Source of the DNA: DSXH01 sp020724325
Lineage (GTDB): Bacteria; Bacteroidota; Ignavibacteria; Ignavibacteriales; Melioribacteraceae
DNA length: 64,000 nucleotides
Assembly: GCA_040756515.1 (NCBI GenBank)
Contig: JBFLYW010000004.1
Location: forward strand, 105,839-169,838
Direction: 5' to 3'
Below the pieces are notes generated by a model, which saw only the letters and a list, made by a program, of their open reading frames with translations, made no database searches and was not told where the DNA came from. Shown piece after piece: positions 25,982 to 35,654 of the stretch; position 1 is the stretch's first letter, and each line of letters begins with the position of its first letter. A program made the translations under genes and the position numbers.

Positions 25982-28216
25982 TTATGCTTTCTTTTTCAAG
26001 AGTTCTTTATTGAAATTAATTATTTCAGAAACATTTGTGGATATTTGTTCGGTCTTAAATAAAATATTCATGAACAAGATGTTTGTCCTTACTTTTGTTT
26101 CCCCATTTTTGATACGAACCACCTGATTTCTATCGAGTTTACTAATAGATTTTCTAATATCCAGAATTTTGTCCTGAAGGTCTTCTAATTTCGATAAATC
26201 CTTTTTGGAAAACTTACTTGCAACCAGATCAAACTCAGAAGTAATAAGGTTTTTTAATTCTTTGAAATCCTCTTTTTGATCTTTTGCTAATCCCGAGTGG
26301 TTGTTATCAACATGTTCAAAGCACATTTTGGAAATATCGCGGAGCGAAGCAGAAATATCGCGTATAGAAGAGACTGTTCTGCCTAATTTTATGTTGTCAT
26401 TTGTGAATGCGTCATCAATTAAAACGGCTCCATGCAAAAGTTTGCCCATTATAACCGAACCATGCTCATCAAGTTCTTTCGATTCTTTCACGGCTTTTTT
26501 AAGCTTCTTACGGTTTTCATTTACTAATCCTCCGTACACATTATCGTAAATATTGTGGGCATTAGAAAGGAATTGTTTAACATCATCAACGAGATTATCG
26601 AGCAGAGTTGTTTTTTCATCGGCAAATCCCAAGGATTCCAGCCGGGCTTCCTTCTTCTCTTTTCTTTTATGGATGAAGTTAGATCTAAAAATAATAAACA
26701 CAACAATTAACCCGATACCTAAAACCGAGTATATTCCGCCGTAATAAATAGTGGATGCTACTATTGCAGAGACAGTAAATGCAATAAATGCAGTAAAGAA
26801 CCAGCCGACTATAACGGTAAAAACACCGCTTACCCTGTAGACGGCGCTTTCCCTGCCCCAGGCTCTATCGGAAAGCGATGAAGCCATAGCGACAATAAAA
26901 GTTACATAAGTTGTTGACAAAGGTAATTTATATGCCGTGCCAACAGAGATTAAACTGCTTGCAACCATAAGATTTACAGATGCTCTAAGCAAGTCGAAAG
27001 ACGGACGCTCTTTTTTTGGATAATTAGAAAAATCTATCTTAGTCGTATCAAAACGATTATCTAAAAATTTCCTAAACTTTTGTGGAATTATTCTGTCAAT
27101 AGTTTTCTTAAAGTTTATGCTTAGCCTGACGAAATTTTTCGCAATACCAAAGGATTCAAATCGTTCGTATCCATCATATTGCCTACCGAGATTCACTTCT
27201 GTTTTTGTTACTGTTCTAGCTTTTCTGCTTATCCATAAAGTAACAGCCATAATTAATCCGGCTATCAGAAGTACAAGAGTATTAGTTTGAACCGGATCGG
27301 TTAATCTAACCATGCTTATATTAAAAGGGTCTCCGGAATTCGAGGCAATTTCATATGAACTCAATCCGGCAAGAGGAACTCCAATAAAATTTACAAGGTC
27401 GTTAGCAGCAAAAGCAAGTGCTAAGGAAAACGTTCCGGCAAGAACAATCGGTTTCAAAATATCAATTTTTGTGAACAAGAGCAGCAATTGTAGAACAACC
27501 GCCCAAAATCCAAAATTAATTATCAACATAAATAATGAATGGTTAGAAATCCATTCAACCGTTTCCTTTGATAAAAAAGAGGTTCCCCTTGCTCCTTTTA
27601 TAAGAATAAAATATGTGATTGATGTGAGAGCTAGAGAGCCCCAAACAGCTCCATATCGTTTAATTGTTTTACGGTAGTCGAACGTAAATATCAATCTTGA
27701 TAAATACATTACTACAGCGCCGACAAAAAATGAAATTACAATTGAAGATAAAATTGCTGTAAAAATTCCTAATGCCCGGCTTGAGTTAATATAATTTTCA
27801 ATCTGATTCAAAGTCTGACCGGCAGAAGAAATTTTTATAATTGATATTGCTACGCTTCCGCCCAGAAGTTCTGAGATTAAGCTTACTGTTGTAGAGGTTG
27901 GAAGTCCGAACGTGTTAAAAAAATCGAGAAGAATAATATCTGTAAACATTACACCAAGAAATATTGCCATAACTTCATGGAAATAAAACATTTCCGGGTT
28001 AAATATACCTTTGCGGGCAACTTCCATCATACCACTAGAAAACGTAGTTCCAGCCACGATTCCTGCACTGGCAACAAGCAGAATAATATGGCGCGGGGCA
28101 ACCTTTGATCCGATAGCGGAATTCAAAAAATTTACCGCATCATTAGAAACGCCAACTATTAAGTCTGCGGAGGCTAAAACAAATAAAATAACTACAAATA
28201 TTAGATAGATTTCCAA
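25982..28216 (-). CDS. PiT phosphate transporter fused to DUF47 (PhoU-like) domain
   Basis: A 744-residue inner-membrane protein. Both halves of a PHO4/PiT permease are present: the N-terminal signature GVSNDAVNFLNSAIGSK (about 23-39) and the second, AANDLVNFIGVPLAG, near 270. Long hydrophobic helices run to about residue 520. The C-terminal ~210 residues (SLGFADEKTTLLDNLVDDVKQFL...) form a charged helical domain like DUF47/PhoU. In many bacteria DUF47 is a separate regulator encoded next to pit; here it is fused, so it may gate the permease directly. The likely substrate is phosphate with Na+ or H+. Confidence 0.9.
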   Translation of the reverse strand: MEIYLIFVVILFVLASADLIVGVSNDAVNFLNSAIGSKVAPRHIILLVASAGIVAGTTFSSGMMEVARKGIFNPEMFYFHEVMAIFLGVMFTDIILLDFFNTFGLPTSTTVSLISELLGGSVAISIIKISSAGQTLNQIENYINSSRALGIFTAILSSIVISFFVGAVVMYLSRLIFTFDYRKTIKRYGAVWGSLALTSITYFILIKGARGTSFLSKETVEWISNHSLFMLIINFGFWAVVLQLLLLFTKIDILKPIVLAGTFSLALAFAANDLVNFIGVPLAGLSSYEIASNSGDPFNISMVRLTDPVQTNTLVLLIAGLIMAVTLWISRKARTVTKTEVNLGRQYDGYERFESFGIAKNFVRLSINFKKTIDRIIPQKFRKFLDNRFDTTKIDFSNYPKKERPSFDLLRASVNLMVASSLISVGTAYKLPLSTTYVTFIVAMASSLSDRAWGRESAVYRVSGVFTVIVGWFFTAFIAFTVSAIVASTIYYGGIYSVLGIGLIVVFIIFRSNFIHKRKEKKEARLESLGFADEKTTLLDNLVDDVKQFLSNAHNIYDNVYGGLVNENRKKLKKAVKESKELDEHGSVIMGKLLHGAVLIDDAFTNDNIKLGRTVSSIRDISASLRDISKMCFEHVDNNHSGLAKDQKEDFKELKNLITSEFDLVASKFSKKDLSKLEDLQDKILDIRKSISKLDRNQVVRIKNGETKVRTNILFMNILFKTEQISTNVSEIINFNKELLKKKA

Positions 28217-28438
28217 TCGAAAGCTCCAATAGGATTGTGTTTCATTTATTAAAAATTAATCGGCGTGTTAATAGAAAAATCATTGCCGTCAAAAGTAAAA
28301 ATTATCCACGAATTTTTATTCCGATTGACCTTAATTTTATGTTAACAAATTGTTAAATCTTCTGAAAAGGTTTAGAAAACGCAAAAAATATTGTTTGAGA
28401 TTTCTATCAAGATGCTTATTTTGCCTCAGCTTATTAGA

Positions 28439-29863
28439 ATGCGGATGACTAAAAAAACTCCTCAAAAAGACCTCGTTAGAAAATTAACACTTACCGCAGC
28501 AATAATGATTGTTGCCGGTTCAATGATTGGCTCTGGTATCTTTAGAAAACCGTCCATTATGGCAGAGCAGCTTGGATCACCCGAATTATTAATTCTTGTT
28601 TGGATTGCCGCGGGATTAATAACCATGATAGCAGTTCTTGTAAATGCAGAGATTTCCGGAATGATCGATTCAACAGGAGGACAATACATTTACTTCAGAA
28701 AAATGTATGGCGATTTTACTGCGTATATGTATGGATGGTCTATACTTTCGGTAATCCAAACCGGAAGTCAGGCTGCCATCGCATATGTTTTTGCTGAATA
28801 TCTCGGTTACTTTATTAAGTACCCTCAGCTTCCACAGTCATGGCAAGAATTTTCAATCTTTATGCCTCTTGTAGGAAAGATTTATCCATTTGTAGATTTT
28901 GGTACTAAAGCGGTGGCAATTTTATCTACTGCATTGCTCACAATTGTAAATTATATGGGCGTGTTTTTCGGCGGAGTTGTTCAGACAGTTGTTACATATA
29001 TCAAAATAATAACCATTCTGTTAATTACATTTTTGATTCTTCTTTTAGGTAATGGAAGTTTATCGAATGTATATACAGGTTTTGTAATTCCAGAATCGGT
29101 AACAAAAAATTTATTCAGTTTAATTGGGCTGGCATTTGCCGGTGCATTCTGGGCTTATGATGCGTGGAATAATATTACTTTTGTCTCCGGCGAAGTAAAA
29201 GATGCTAAAAGAAATGTTCCGCTCGGTTTAATTTACGGAACATTAATTGTAATGATTGTATATGTGCTGATTAACATTGCTTACCTTTATGTATTGCCGA
29301 TAGATGAAATTGCAAAATCTCCGCTTGTTGCAGCGAGCGCTGCCGAGAAGATCTTTGGTGCCAGCGGCGGAATGTTAATATCTGTAGCGGTAATTATTTC
29401 TACATTCGGGGCGTTAAACGGAAGTATACTAGCAACTGCCCGTGTTCCGTTTGCAATGGCAAGGGCAAAATTATTTTTCAGTAGTTTAGGAAAGGTACAT
29501 CCTAAATATTTAACACCACACGTTTCGCTTGTAGTTCAGGGAGTCTGGTCATGTATTCTTGTTATGACCGGTTCGTTCGATACAATTACAGATTACGTAA
29601 TATTTGCATCCTGGCTGTTCTATATGCTTGGTGCATTCGGCGTGTTTATATTACGCAGAAAGATGAAAGATGAAGAAAGAACTTATAAAGTTTGGGGTTA
29701 TCCTTACACGCCGGCTGTCTTTGTAATATTCGCTTTCTTTTTTCTTGTTAATACAATTATTTCGAATACAAGCAATGCAATGATGGGTTTTATACTAATA
29801 GGCGCTGGATTACCGATGTATCTTTTCTGGAAGTACCGGGATCGCAATTCAAAAGAAAATTAA
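28439..29863 (+). CDS. APC-family amino-acid permease
   Basis: A 474-residue permease of the amino acid/polyamine/organocation superfamily. The first helix carries the substrate-binding GSMIGSGIF motif. About twelve hydrophobic segments follow, with AFWAYDAWNNITFVSGEVKDAKRNVP in the middle (consensus FxAYDGWN-type), which is typical of the LAT/SteT exchanger-like branch. The frame is open back to a TTG at 28391; ATGs at 28412, 28439 and 28445 are all possible, and no strong ribosome-binding site decides. It diverges from the phosphate transporter gene. Probable role: import or exchange of a neutral amino acid. Confidence 0.88.
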   Translation: MRMTKKTPQKDLVRKLTLTAAIMIVAGSMIGSGIFRKPSIMAEQLGSPELLILVWIAAGLITMIAVLVNAEISGMIDSTGGQYIYFRKMYGDFTAYMYGWSILSVIQTGSQAAIAYVFAEYLGYFIKYPQLPQSWQEFSIFMPLVGKIYPFVDFGTKAVAILSTALLTIVNYMGVFFGGVVQTVVTYIKIITILLITFLILLLGNGSLSNVYTGFVIPESVTKNLFSLIGLAFAGAFWAYDAWNNITFVSGEVKDAKRNVPLGLIYGTLIVMIVYVLINIAYLYVLPIDEIAKSPLVAASAAEKIFGASGGMLISVAVIISTFGALNGSILATARVPFAMARAKLFFSSLGKVHPKYLTPHVSLVVQGVWSCILVMTGSFDTITDYVIFASWLFYMLGAFGVFILRRKMKDEERTYKVWGYPYTPAVFVIFAFFFLVNTIISNTSNAMMGFILIGAGLPMYLFWKYRDRNSKEN

Positions 29864-30118
29864 GACGAGAACCAAAATCGGTAATCAATAACATAGTTTA
29901 TTGTTTCTTATGCCCCTCGCTAAAAGATAGACCGCGAAGTAAATTATTACATACAACCCGGCAAGCATTAATATCAATGCATCGCCGCTTTGTAATTTCC
30001 CTTTTGATTTGCGCTCTCCAGCCTCAATAAACCAGACGGGCAATCAGTACAAATGCAATGAAAAATCTCTTTAGTTGAATTGTAGTATGAAAGGGCGGGT
30101 GATTTAGGTCGTTAATAT

Positions 30119-30483
30119 TTATCGATATAGCGTTCTATCAATCGAAAAAATTTTATCGTCTTGTGCGTCATCACCAACTATTCTCAACAGCCCGGCTATT
30201 TTCGGTTCAATTATACCAACCGGGTCATTCTCTGCAGAACATAGAACAAGAATATTGAGCGCGGGATTCTCATCTTCACAAAACATCTGTGGAACAAAGC
30301 CGTAATTAGCAGAATAATGAACTAGCGAATACATGTACCATCTAATTTTAATAATCGGCTTTCCTCGTTCATCTCATATTTGGATTTTGAGCCGAACGAA
30401 ATTTCGATAATTGTATTTACAAATTCCTGAATGTTCTTTCCATACTCAACTTGATGCCATAGATTAAACCTTTGCGGCGTCAC
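30119..30483 (-). pseudogene. Inorganic pyrophosphatase pseudogene
   Basis: Two minus-strand frames together read as the N-terminal two thirds of a soluble family I pyrophosphatase. The first (from ~30483) gives NLWHQVEYGKN, then NTIIEISFGSKSKYE and LLKLDG, before a stop. After a frameshift near 30335 the second gives YSLVHYSANYGFVPQMFCEDENPALNILVL and IAGLLRIVGDDAQDDKI and stops. The catalytic EDGDPLD motif is altered to EDENPAL. The C-terminal third is not recognisable. The remaining spacer 29864-30118 has no supported gene. A functional pyrophosphatase should exist elsewhere in the genome. Confidence 0.85.
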
Positions 30484-30525
30484 TTTTTTCGATTTCTTTT
30501 AAGAAGTCCAACATTGCAGCAAAAA

Positions 30526-32175
30526 TTATTTTTTCAGCATTTCATCCCTTATTTTCTTATAAGGTGTATTCTCATTCCAATTAGGAAACGTTGTTCCATC
30601 TATCAGGCGGGTACTTACGTTATAGACGAACTGGAGCTGTTCCATCATACCTTCAAAATTCCAATTTGCCGGGTCGTAATTATCCGTTACTTTGTGGTAG
30701 TTCTCTCTTACCCATTTATCAGATACATTTTTCATATAATCTTTTGGCTGAGTAATATGCTCGTTGCCGGCACTAATATAAACAGCCGGAACACCTGTTT
30801 TTGCAAAGTTAAAATGATCCGATCTAAAAAATGAACCTGCTTCGGGATTCATTTCGGACATCAACGTTTTACCCATTTTATCGGCTTCTTCTCTAATATA
30901 GTTATCCAGCTCCGATAAACCGAGTCCAATTACAGAAAAGTTTTTTGTTGGACCAAATATATTTAAGCCGTCAAGGTTAATTGCTGCAACAGTTTTTTCA
31001 ATCGGAACCAACGGATGATTCACATAATAATTAGAACCGAGCAAGCCGAACTCTTCCAAAGTAATTGCGAAGAACACGGCGGAGCGTTTCGGTTTTTCTG
31101 GAAGCGATTTGATTGCCCTTGCAATTGTAAGAATTCCGGCAACGCCGGTTGCATTGTCAACCGCACCGTTATAAATTTTATCTTCGGTAGTTAAAGTTGA
31201 ATCGTAACCGAAATGATCCCAATGCGCCATATAGAAAACATATTCATCCGGGCGCTCGGAACCGGGGAAATAACCAAGCACATTATTTGTTGTTAGAAAC
31301 TTAAGTTTGTTATTCATAACAAGAGAAGTGTTCAATCCCATTTGTTTGGATTTGAAGCCGCGTTGAGCCGCGGCTTTTAGTTCGTCATCCAAAATCAAGC
31401 CGGCAAGTGAAAATATTTCTTTCGCCTTACTAAGCGTTATCCATCCTTCGAATTTACATTTGCTCTTATTTTTATTACCGTCATCAACAACGAATTGGGG
31501 TCCAATTCTTCCATTCTGAACAACTCCCCACGGATAGCTTGCAGCTCCATCTTCATGAATAATTAAAACGCCCGCAGCACCCTGCCTTGCAGCTTCTTCG
31601 TATTTATAAGTCCATCTCCCGTAGTAAGTCATCTTCTTGCCTGTAAACAGATTTGGATCGGCAGCAGCATACCCGGGGTCGTTTACCATTACTATCACAA
31701 TTTTATTTTTTACATCAATTCCTTCATAATCATTCCAGTTATATTCAGGGGCAACAATACCATAGCCGGCAAAAACAATATCGCTGTTAAGCACTTCGAT
31801 CTTCTCTTCAATTCTTTTTGTTACCGCAACAAAATCATTACCATGGTTTAGAACAACGCTGCCGCTCTTTCCCTTAATTAAGAGTTGTTTTGGATACTCG
31901 GGAGAAATTTCAACAAACGGTACTGGCTGCAAATAACTGTCTCCATTCAATGGCAGCAGCTCAAGTTTTTTATATTCATCTACCAGATATGATATTGTAA
32001 CTTCTTCTCCCTTTGTGGCGGGCTTTCTTCCTAAAAACTTATCAGATGCTATTTCTTCTATATGCTTAAGTAATACCTGCTGGTCAAGCCGATTTTCAAC
32101 AGAAGATTTTTGTGAGCATCCTAAAATTATTATTGATAAAAAGAGAATTGTGATTCGAAAAATATTTATCAGCAT
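30526..32175 (-). CDS. M28-family zinc peptidase, lipoprotein
   Basis: A 549-residue exported aminopeptidase-like enzyme. The lipobox (IIILGC) marks a lipoprotein. A PA-type insert lies at about 130-300. The M28 catalytic domain has the expected metal and catalytic residues: MAHWDHFG (His), GAVDNATGVAG (bridging Asp), EEFGLLGS (Glu pair) and RSDHFNFAKTGVPA (final His). Relatives are periplasmic or surface aminopeptidases and glutamate-carboxypeptidase-like enzymes. It diverges from the M1 peptidase gene across 130 bp, suggesting a shared peptide-degradation theme. Confidence 0.92.
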   Translation of the reverse strand: MLINIFRITILFLSIIILGCSQKSSVENRLDQQVLLKHIEEIASDKFLGRKPATKGEEVTISYLVDEYKKLELLPLNGDSYLQPVPFVEISPEYPKQLLIKGKSGSVVLNHGNDFVAVTKRIEEKIEVLNSDIVFAGYGIVAPEYNWNDYEGIDVKNKIVIVMVNDPGYAAADPNLFTGKKMTYYGRWTYKYEEAARQGAAGVLIIHEDGAASYPWGVVQNGRIGPQFVVDDGNKNKSKCKFEGWITLSKAKEIFSLAGLILDDELKAAAQRGFKSKQMGLNTSLVMNNKLKFLTTNNVLGYFPGSERPDEYVFYMAHWDHFGYDSTLTTEDKIYNGAVDNATGVAGILTIARAIKSLPEKPKRSAVFFAITLEEFGLLGSNYYVNHPLVPIEKTVAAINLDGLNIFGPTKNFSVIGLGLSELDNYIREEADKMGKTLMSEMNPEAGSFFRSDHFNFAKTGVPAVYISAGNEHITQPKDYMKNVSDKWVRENYHKVTDNYDPANWNFEGMMEQLQFVYNVSTRLIDGTTFPNWNENTPYKKIRDEMLKK

Positions 32176-32304
32176 ATTTTCACCTTTGTTTTATAAAATT
32201 ATTTTAGAAACCGATTGGTATTTATTTTTTGAGAATTCTATTTTCACAACACCTATTAAGATTTTTTGTGTGCCTAATTTCATAAAAGCTGGAATAAGAG
32301 TAAA

Positions 32305-33927
32305 ATGAAAAAATTAATTTTGTTAATCTTTATTTCGCTCCGTCTATTTGCACAATTTGGTTCACAGGATTCGGGCGGCAGACTAAAGCCGGAACAATCA
32401 AGTTACGATGTAAAATACTACGACATAAGTCTTAATATAGATCCCGCCAGCAAATCAATTGGAGGAACGGTTATAATTACTTCTACTTCTAAACACAGCT
32501 TAAAGGAGATAATTGTAGACCTTGATACTACTTTCACAATCGACAATATAGAACTAATTAAACCGGTCAACAATTCATTTTCATTCACTCATAACAATGG
32601 AAAGATATTATTTTGTTTTGAGAGAGAAATTACTGTAAATGAAGAAATTGTTCTTTCAATAAGTTATAGCGGGCAGCCGCGTATAGCAAAGAATCCGCCG
32701 TGGGATGACGGCTTTCTCTGGCGTAAAACGAAAGACAATATCGATTGGATTACATTAACATGCCAGGGCGGCGGTGCTGATATCTGGCTTCCTTGTAAAG
32801 ATCATCCAAGTGATGAGCCGGACTCAGTTTCTTTACATATTACCGCTCCCAACGACCTAATTTGTATTGGCAGCGGAAAATTTATTTCATCTGTTAACAA
32901 TAGCAACGGAACTAAAACATGGAAATGGTTTGTCTCTACTCCAATTAACAATTATAATATTATGTTCTACCTGGGCCCATACAAACCGATTGAATATGAC
33001 TATACAAGTATTACAGGTGAAAAAATTCCGTTTACCGTTTGGGTTCTGCCAGAAAATTATGATAAGGCAAAAACTCATTCGGTTCAGTTCTTAATACACA
33101 TGAAAGTAATGGAAGAATTAATTGGACCCTATCCATTCCGTGCCGATAAATATTCAGTTGTTGAAACACCACATCTTGGAATGGAACATCAAACAGCTAT
33201 TGCTTACGGCTTCGGATGGAAGAACCATAAAGATTTCGCATTTGATTGGCTTCATCATCACGAATTTTCCCACGAATGGTGGGGCAACCTTGTAACTAAT
33301 AAGGATTGGAGTGATTTCTGGATTCATGAAGGACTTGGAACATACATGCAGCCATTGTACTTAGAAAAGGTATTCGGCAAAGATCAATATTTGGGTTACT
33401 TAAAAAGTATTAAGAGATTTTCGAACAAAAAACCGATTGCCCCGCGCGGCGAGCATACCGCCGGAGAAACTTACGGACTCGATGTTTATTATAAAGGTGC
33501 GTGGATGGTTCATACACTTAGATACTATCTGGGCGATGAATTATTCTTTAAAGTATTGAGAAGATGGGCTTATCCAACAGAAGTAATGGAAAGAGCAACC
33601 GATGGATCTCAATGCCGCTTTGCAACAACAGATGAAATGATTGAAATAGCAGAAAATATATCAGGCAAAAAATTGGATTGGTTCTTCGAAGTCTATTTAC
33701 GTCATGCACCATTACCAAAACTTAATTACAAATATGAATCTGGAATATTAAAATTATGGTGGACAACCGAAAACAACCTGCCGTTTGATTTACCGGTTGA
33801 AGTAAAACGCGGAAATGAAATTAATCGGGTAGATATGCTTAACGGAAAAGGCGAGATAGTTATTCCTAACGGAATAGAATTTAAAATTGATCCGGATGAT
33901 TGGCTGTTAATGGAATTAGTCAGTTAG
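32305..33927 (+). CDS. M1-family aminopeptidase, secreted
   Basis: A 540-residue gluzincin. A short signal peptide (LILLIFISLRLFAQ) is followed by an N-terminal beta saddle domain (about 35-215). The catalytic domain has the M1 signatures GMEHQTAIAYG (in place of GAMEN) and HEFSHEWWG with WIHEGLGTY, giving the HExxH-x18-E zinc site. It is shorter than full-length aminopeptidase N because the helical C-terminal domain is missing, as in Bacteroidota secreted members. It probably trims peptides in the periplasm or outside the cell. Confidence 0.93.
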   Translation: MKKLILLIFISLRLFAQFGSQDSGGRLKPEQSSYDVKYYDISLNIDPASKSIGGTVIITSTSKHSLKEIIVDLDTTFTIDNIELIKPVNNSFSFTHNNGKILFCFEREITVNEEIVLSISYSGQPRIAKNPPWDDGFLWRKTKDNIDWITLTCQGGGADIWLPCKDHPSDEPDSVSLHITAPNDLICIGSGKFISSVNNSNGTKTWKWFVSTPINNYNIMFYLGPYKPIEYDYTSITGEKIPFTVWVLPENYDKAKTHSVQFLIHMKVMEELIGPYPFRADKYSVVETPHLGMEHQTAIAYGFGWKNHKDFAFDWLHHHEFSHEWWGNLVTNKDWSDFWIHEGLGTYMQPLYLEKVFGKDQYLGYLKSIKRFSNKKPIAPRGEHTAGETYGLDVYYKGAWMVHTLRYYLGDELFFKVLRRWAYPTEVMERATDGSQCRFATTDEMIEIAENISGKKLDWFFEVYLRHAPLPKLNYKYESGILKLWWTTENNLPFDLPVEVKRGNEINRVDMLNGKGEIVIPNGIEFKIDPDDWLLMELVS

Positions 33928-33971
33928 TGTCTTGTGGCAGTCATTAAACGCTCAAGAAAGGTAAAAAAATT

Positions 33972-34334
33972 ATGAATGAAACTCTTATTCTTTTATTGAT
34001 CGGTTTAACCGCCGGATTAGTAAGCGGGGTTCTCGGTATTGGCGGCGGTATTGTAATTATTCCAATGCTTGTCGGTTTTCTTGGATATACACAAAAAGAT
34101 GCACAAGGAACATCTCTTGGATTATTATTACTTCCAATTGGGATTTTAGCTGTAATGAATTATTATAACGCCGGACACATCCACCTGAAAGCTGTCGGAA
34201 TTATGGCAATTACTTTTCTAATCGGAAGTTATTTTTCGTCATTATATGCTCTTTCGCTTCCAGAAGAAACCCTGAAGAAAATATTTGCAGTCTTTCTTTT
34301 TCTGTATGCATTAAAACTCTTCTTTGGAAAATAA
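33972..34334 (+). CDS. TauE/SafE (TSUP) transporter, half-length
   Basis: A 120-residue membrane protein with four hydrophobic helices. It carries the TSUP hallmark GLVSGVLGIGGGIVIIPML near the N-terminus. Full-length TSUP permeases (~250 residues) contain two such repeats; this has one, so it would need to dimerise. TSUP proteins move sulfite, sulfonates or related organic anions. It follows the M1 peptidase by 44 bp and overlaps the next gene by 11 bp, which supports cotranscription. Substrate unknown. Confidence 0.85.
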   Translation: MNETLILLLIGLTAGLVSGVLGIGGGIVIIPMLVGFLGYTQKDAQGTSLGLLLLPIGILAVMNYYNAGHIHLKAVGIMAITFLIGSYFSSLYALSLPEETLKKIFAVFLFLYALKLFFGK

Positions 34335-35256
34335 TTTAGATGAGGTAGAAATCTTTTCAAAGCCGATTTCCCGAACTTTAGCAATTCTACTTGCTCTGCT
34401 TGTTACCTTTCTATGGTCTACATCTTTTGTGATAATCAAACTTGGGCTTAAGGAAATTCCTCCCTTAACTTTTGCAGGATTAAGATACTTTATTGCATTT
34501 GTTTCTCTTTTACCTTTTGCTGTTAGTAAAGACAGAATTGAGGAAATAAAGAATTTAGATAAGAAAACATGGTATAAACTAATTCTTTTAGGAATTGTGT
34601 TTTATACAGCAACACAAGGAACGCAGTTTTTAGGTTTATCATTACTTCCGGCGGTTACAGTAAGTCTGTGGTTAAATTTTACGCCGATAATTGTTGCGCT
34701 GCTTGGCATAGTTCTAATTTCAGAAATACCTACAAAACAACAATGGATAGGAACGTTATTATTTGTTGCGGGAATAATTGTATACTTTTTTCCGATTTCA
34801 CTTTTGGGCGATCAAGCCCTCGGTTTAATTGTTATGACAATAGGCGTGCTTGCAAACTCCGGTTCCGCTGTTCTTGGAAGGGATATTAACCGAGGCGGCA
34901 AACATCATCCTTTAGTTGTTACGGTAATAAGTATGGGAGTTGGAGCAGCATTACTTTTAATTATCGGTTTAATTGTTCAAGGATTGCCATCAATTAACAC
35001 AACTAACATTATATATATTCTCTGGCTTGCGCTTATTAATACAGCCCTGGCTTTTACATTATGGAATATTTCGCTTAGGTCATTAACGGCTATGGAATCA
35101 AGTATAATTAACGGAACAATGCTTATTCAAATTGCACTAATTGCATGGATTTTTCTTGGGGAAACAATATCGATTAAAGAAATTGGTGGAATGGCAGTTG
35201 CCGCTGCAGGAGCTTTACTAGTGCAAATGAAAAGAGCCGGCAGTAAAAGTATTTAA
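34324..35256 (+). CDS. EamA/DMT-family transporter
   Basis: A 310-residue inner-membrane protein with ten hydrophobic helices in two EamA repeats (first containing LWSTSFVIIKLGL and AGLRYFIAF, second TMIGVLANSGSAVLGRDI and ALINTALAFTLWN). This is the RhaT/YdcZ-like drug/metabolite transporter superfamily, usually efflux of amino acids or metabolites. The only sensible start is TTG, inside the end of the previous gene; no ATG occurs before the first helix. Substrate cannot be predicted. Confidence 0.88.
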   Translation: MENNLDEVEIFSKPISRTLAILLALLVTFLWSTSFVIIKLGLKEIPPLTFAGLRYFIAFVSLLPFAVSKDRIEEIKNLDKKTWYKLILLGIVFYTATQGTQFLGLSLLPAVTVSLWLNFTPIIVALLGIVLISEIPTKQQWIGTLLFVAGIIVYFFPISLLGDQALGLIVMTIGVLANSGSAVLGRDINRGGKHHPLVVTVISMGVGAALLLIIGLIVQGLPSINTTNIIYILWLALINTALAFTLWNISLRSLTAMESSIINGTMLIQIALIAWIFLGETISIKEIGGMAVAAAGALLVQMKRAGSKSI

Positions 35257-35269
35257 ACGAAATAATTCA

Positions 35270-35402
35270 TGCTCTTACAAATCTGTTTGTGAAAACAGGT
35301 CTGTTTAATCAGTTCAATCTGGATAGCCGATAACACACAGATGTAACAGATTTTAAGTGATTTGAATATCAGTTTAATCAGTTCAATCAATGTGCTATTA
35401 GG
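35270..35402. repeat. Dispersed relative of the 22-kb palindromic repeat
   Basis: This spacer (35257-35654) contains AACACACAGATGTAACAGATT, then TTTAATCAGTTCAATCAATGTGCTATTA. That is one decayed unit of the family repeated in tandem at 21996-22295. A shorter partial copy precedes it (CTGTTTAATCAGTTCAATCTGGATAGC). The outer arms are again inverted complements (AGCACA type ends). Nothing else is evident in the spacer. Confidence 0.7.
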
Positions 35403-35654
35403 AGGATAGAATAAAGAACAAAATATGTAAAACTAAACTCACACTGAAAAGAATCGATTAAGAATAGAGTTTTATCAAAGGAAAGATTAGGCGCGGAATC
35501 GCACCCAATTCTTAGGGAGTGAAAGCAATAAAATATTTTTTTCCCTCAGAGGAAGATTAGTAAATAAAATTAATTCCGGCTGCCTCCAGTTGAAATCAAA
35601 TTTGCATTTATAAAAACATCTCTATTAGATTTGAATAGGGAGATACTTTTTTTT

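Noticed and set aside
29885..30043. Minus-strand 52-codon TTG frame with a hydrophobic segment (ALILMLAGLYVIIYFAVYLLA)
   Set aside because: No ribosome-binding site or family match, and it overlaps the decayed tail of the pyrophosphatase pseudogene; may be chance.
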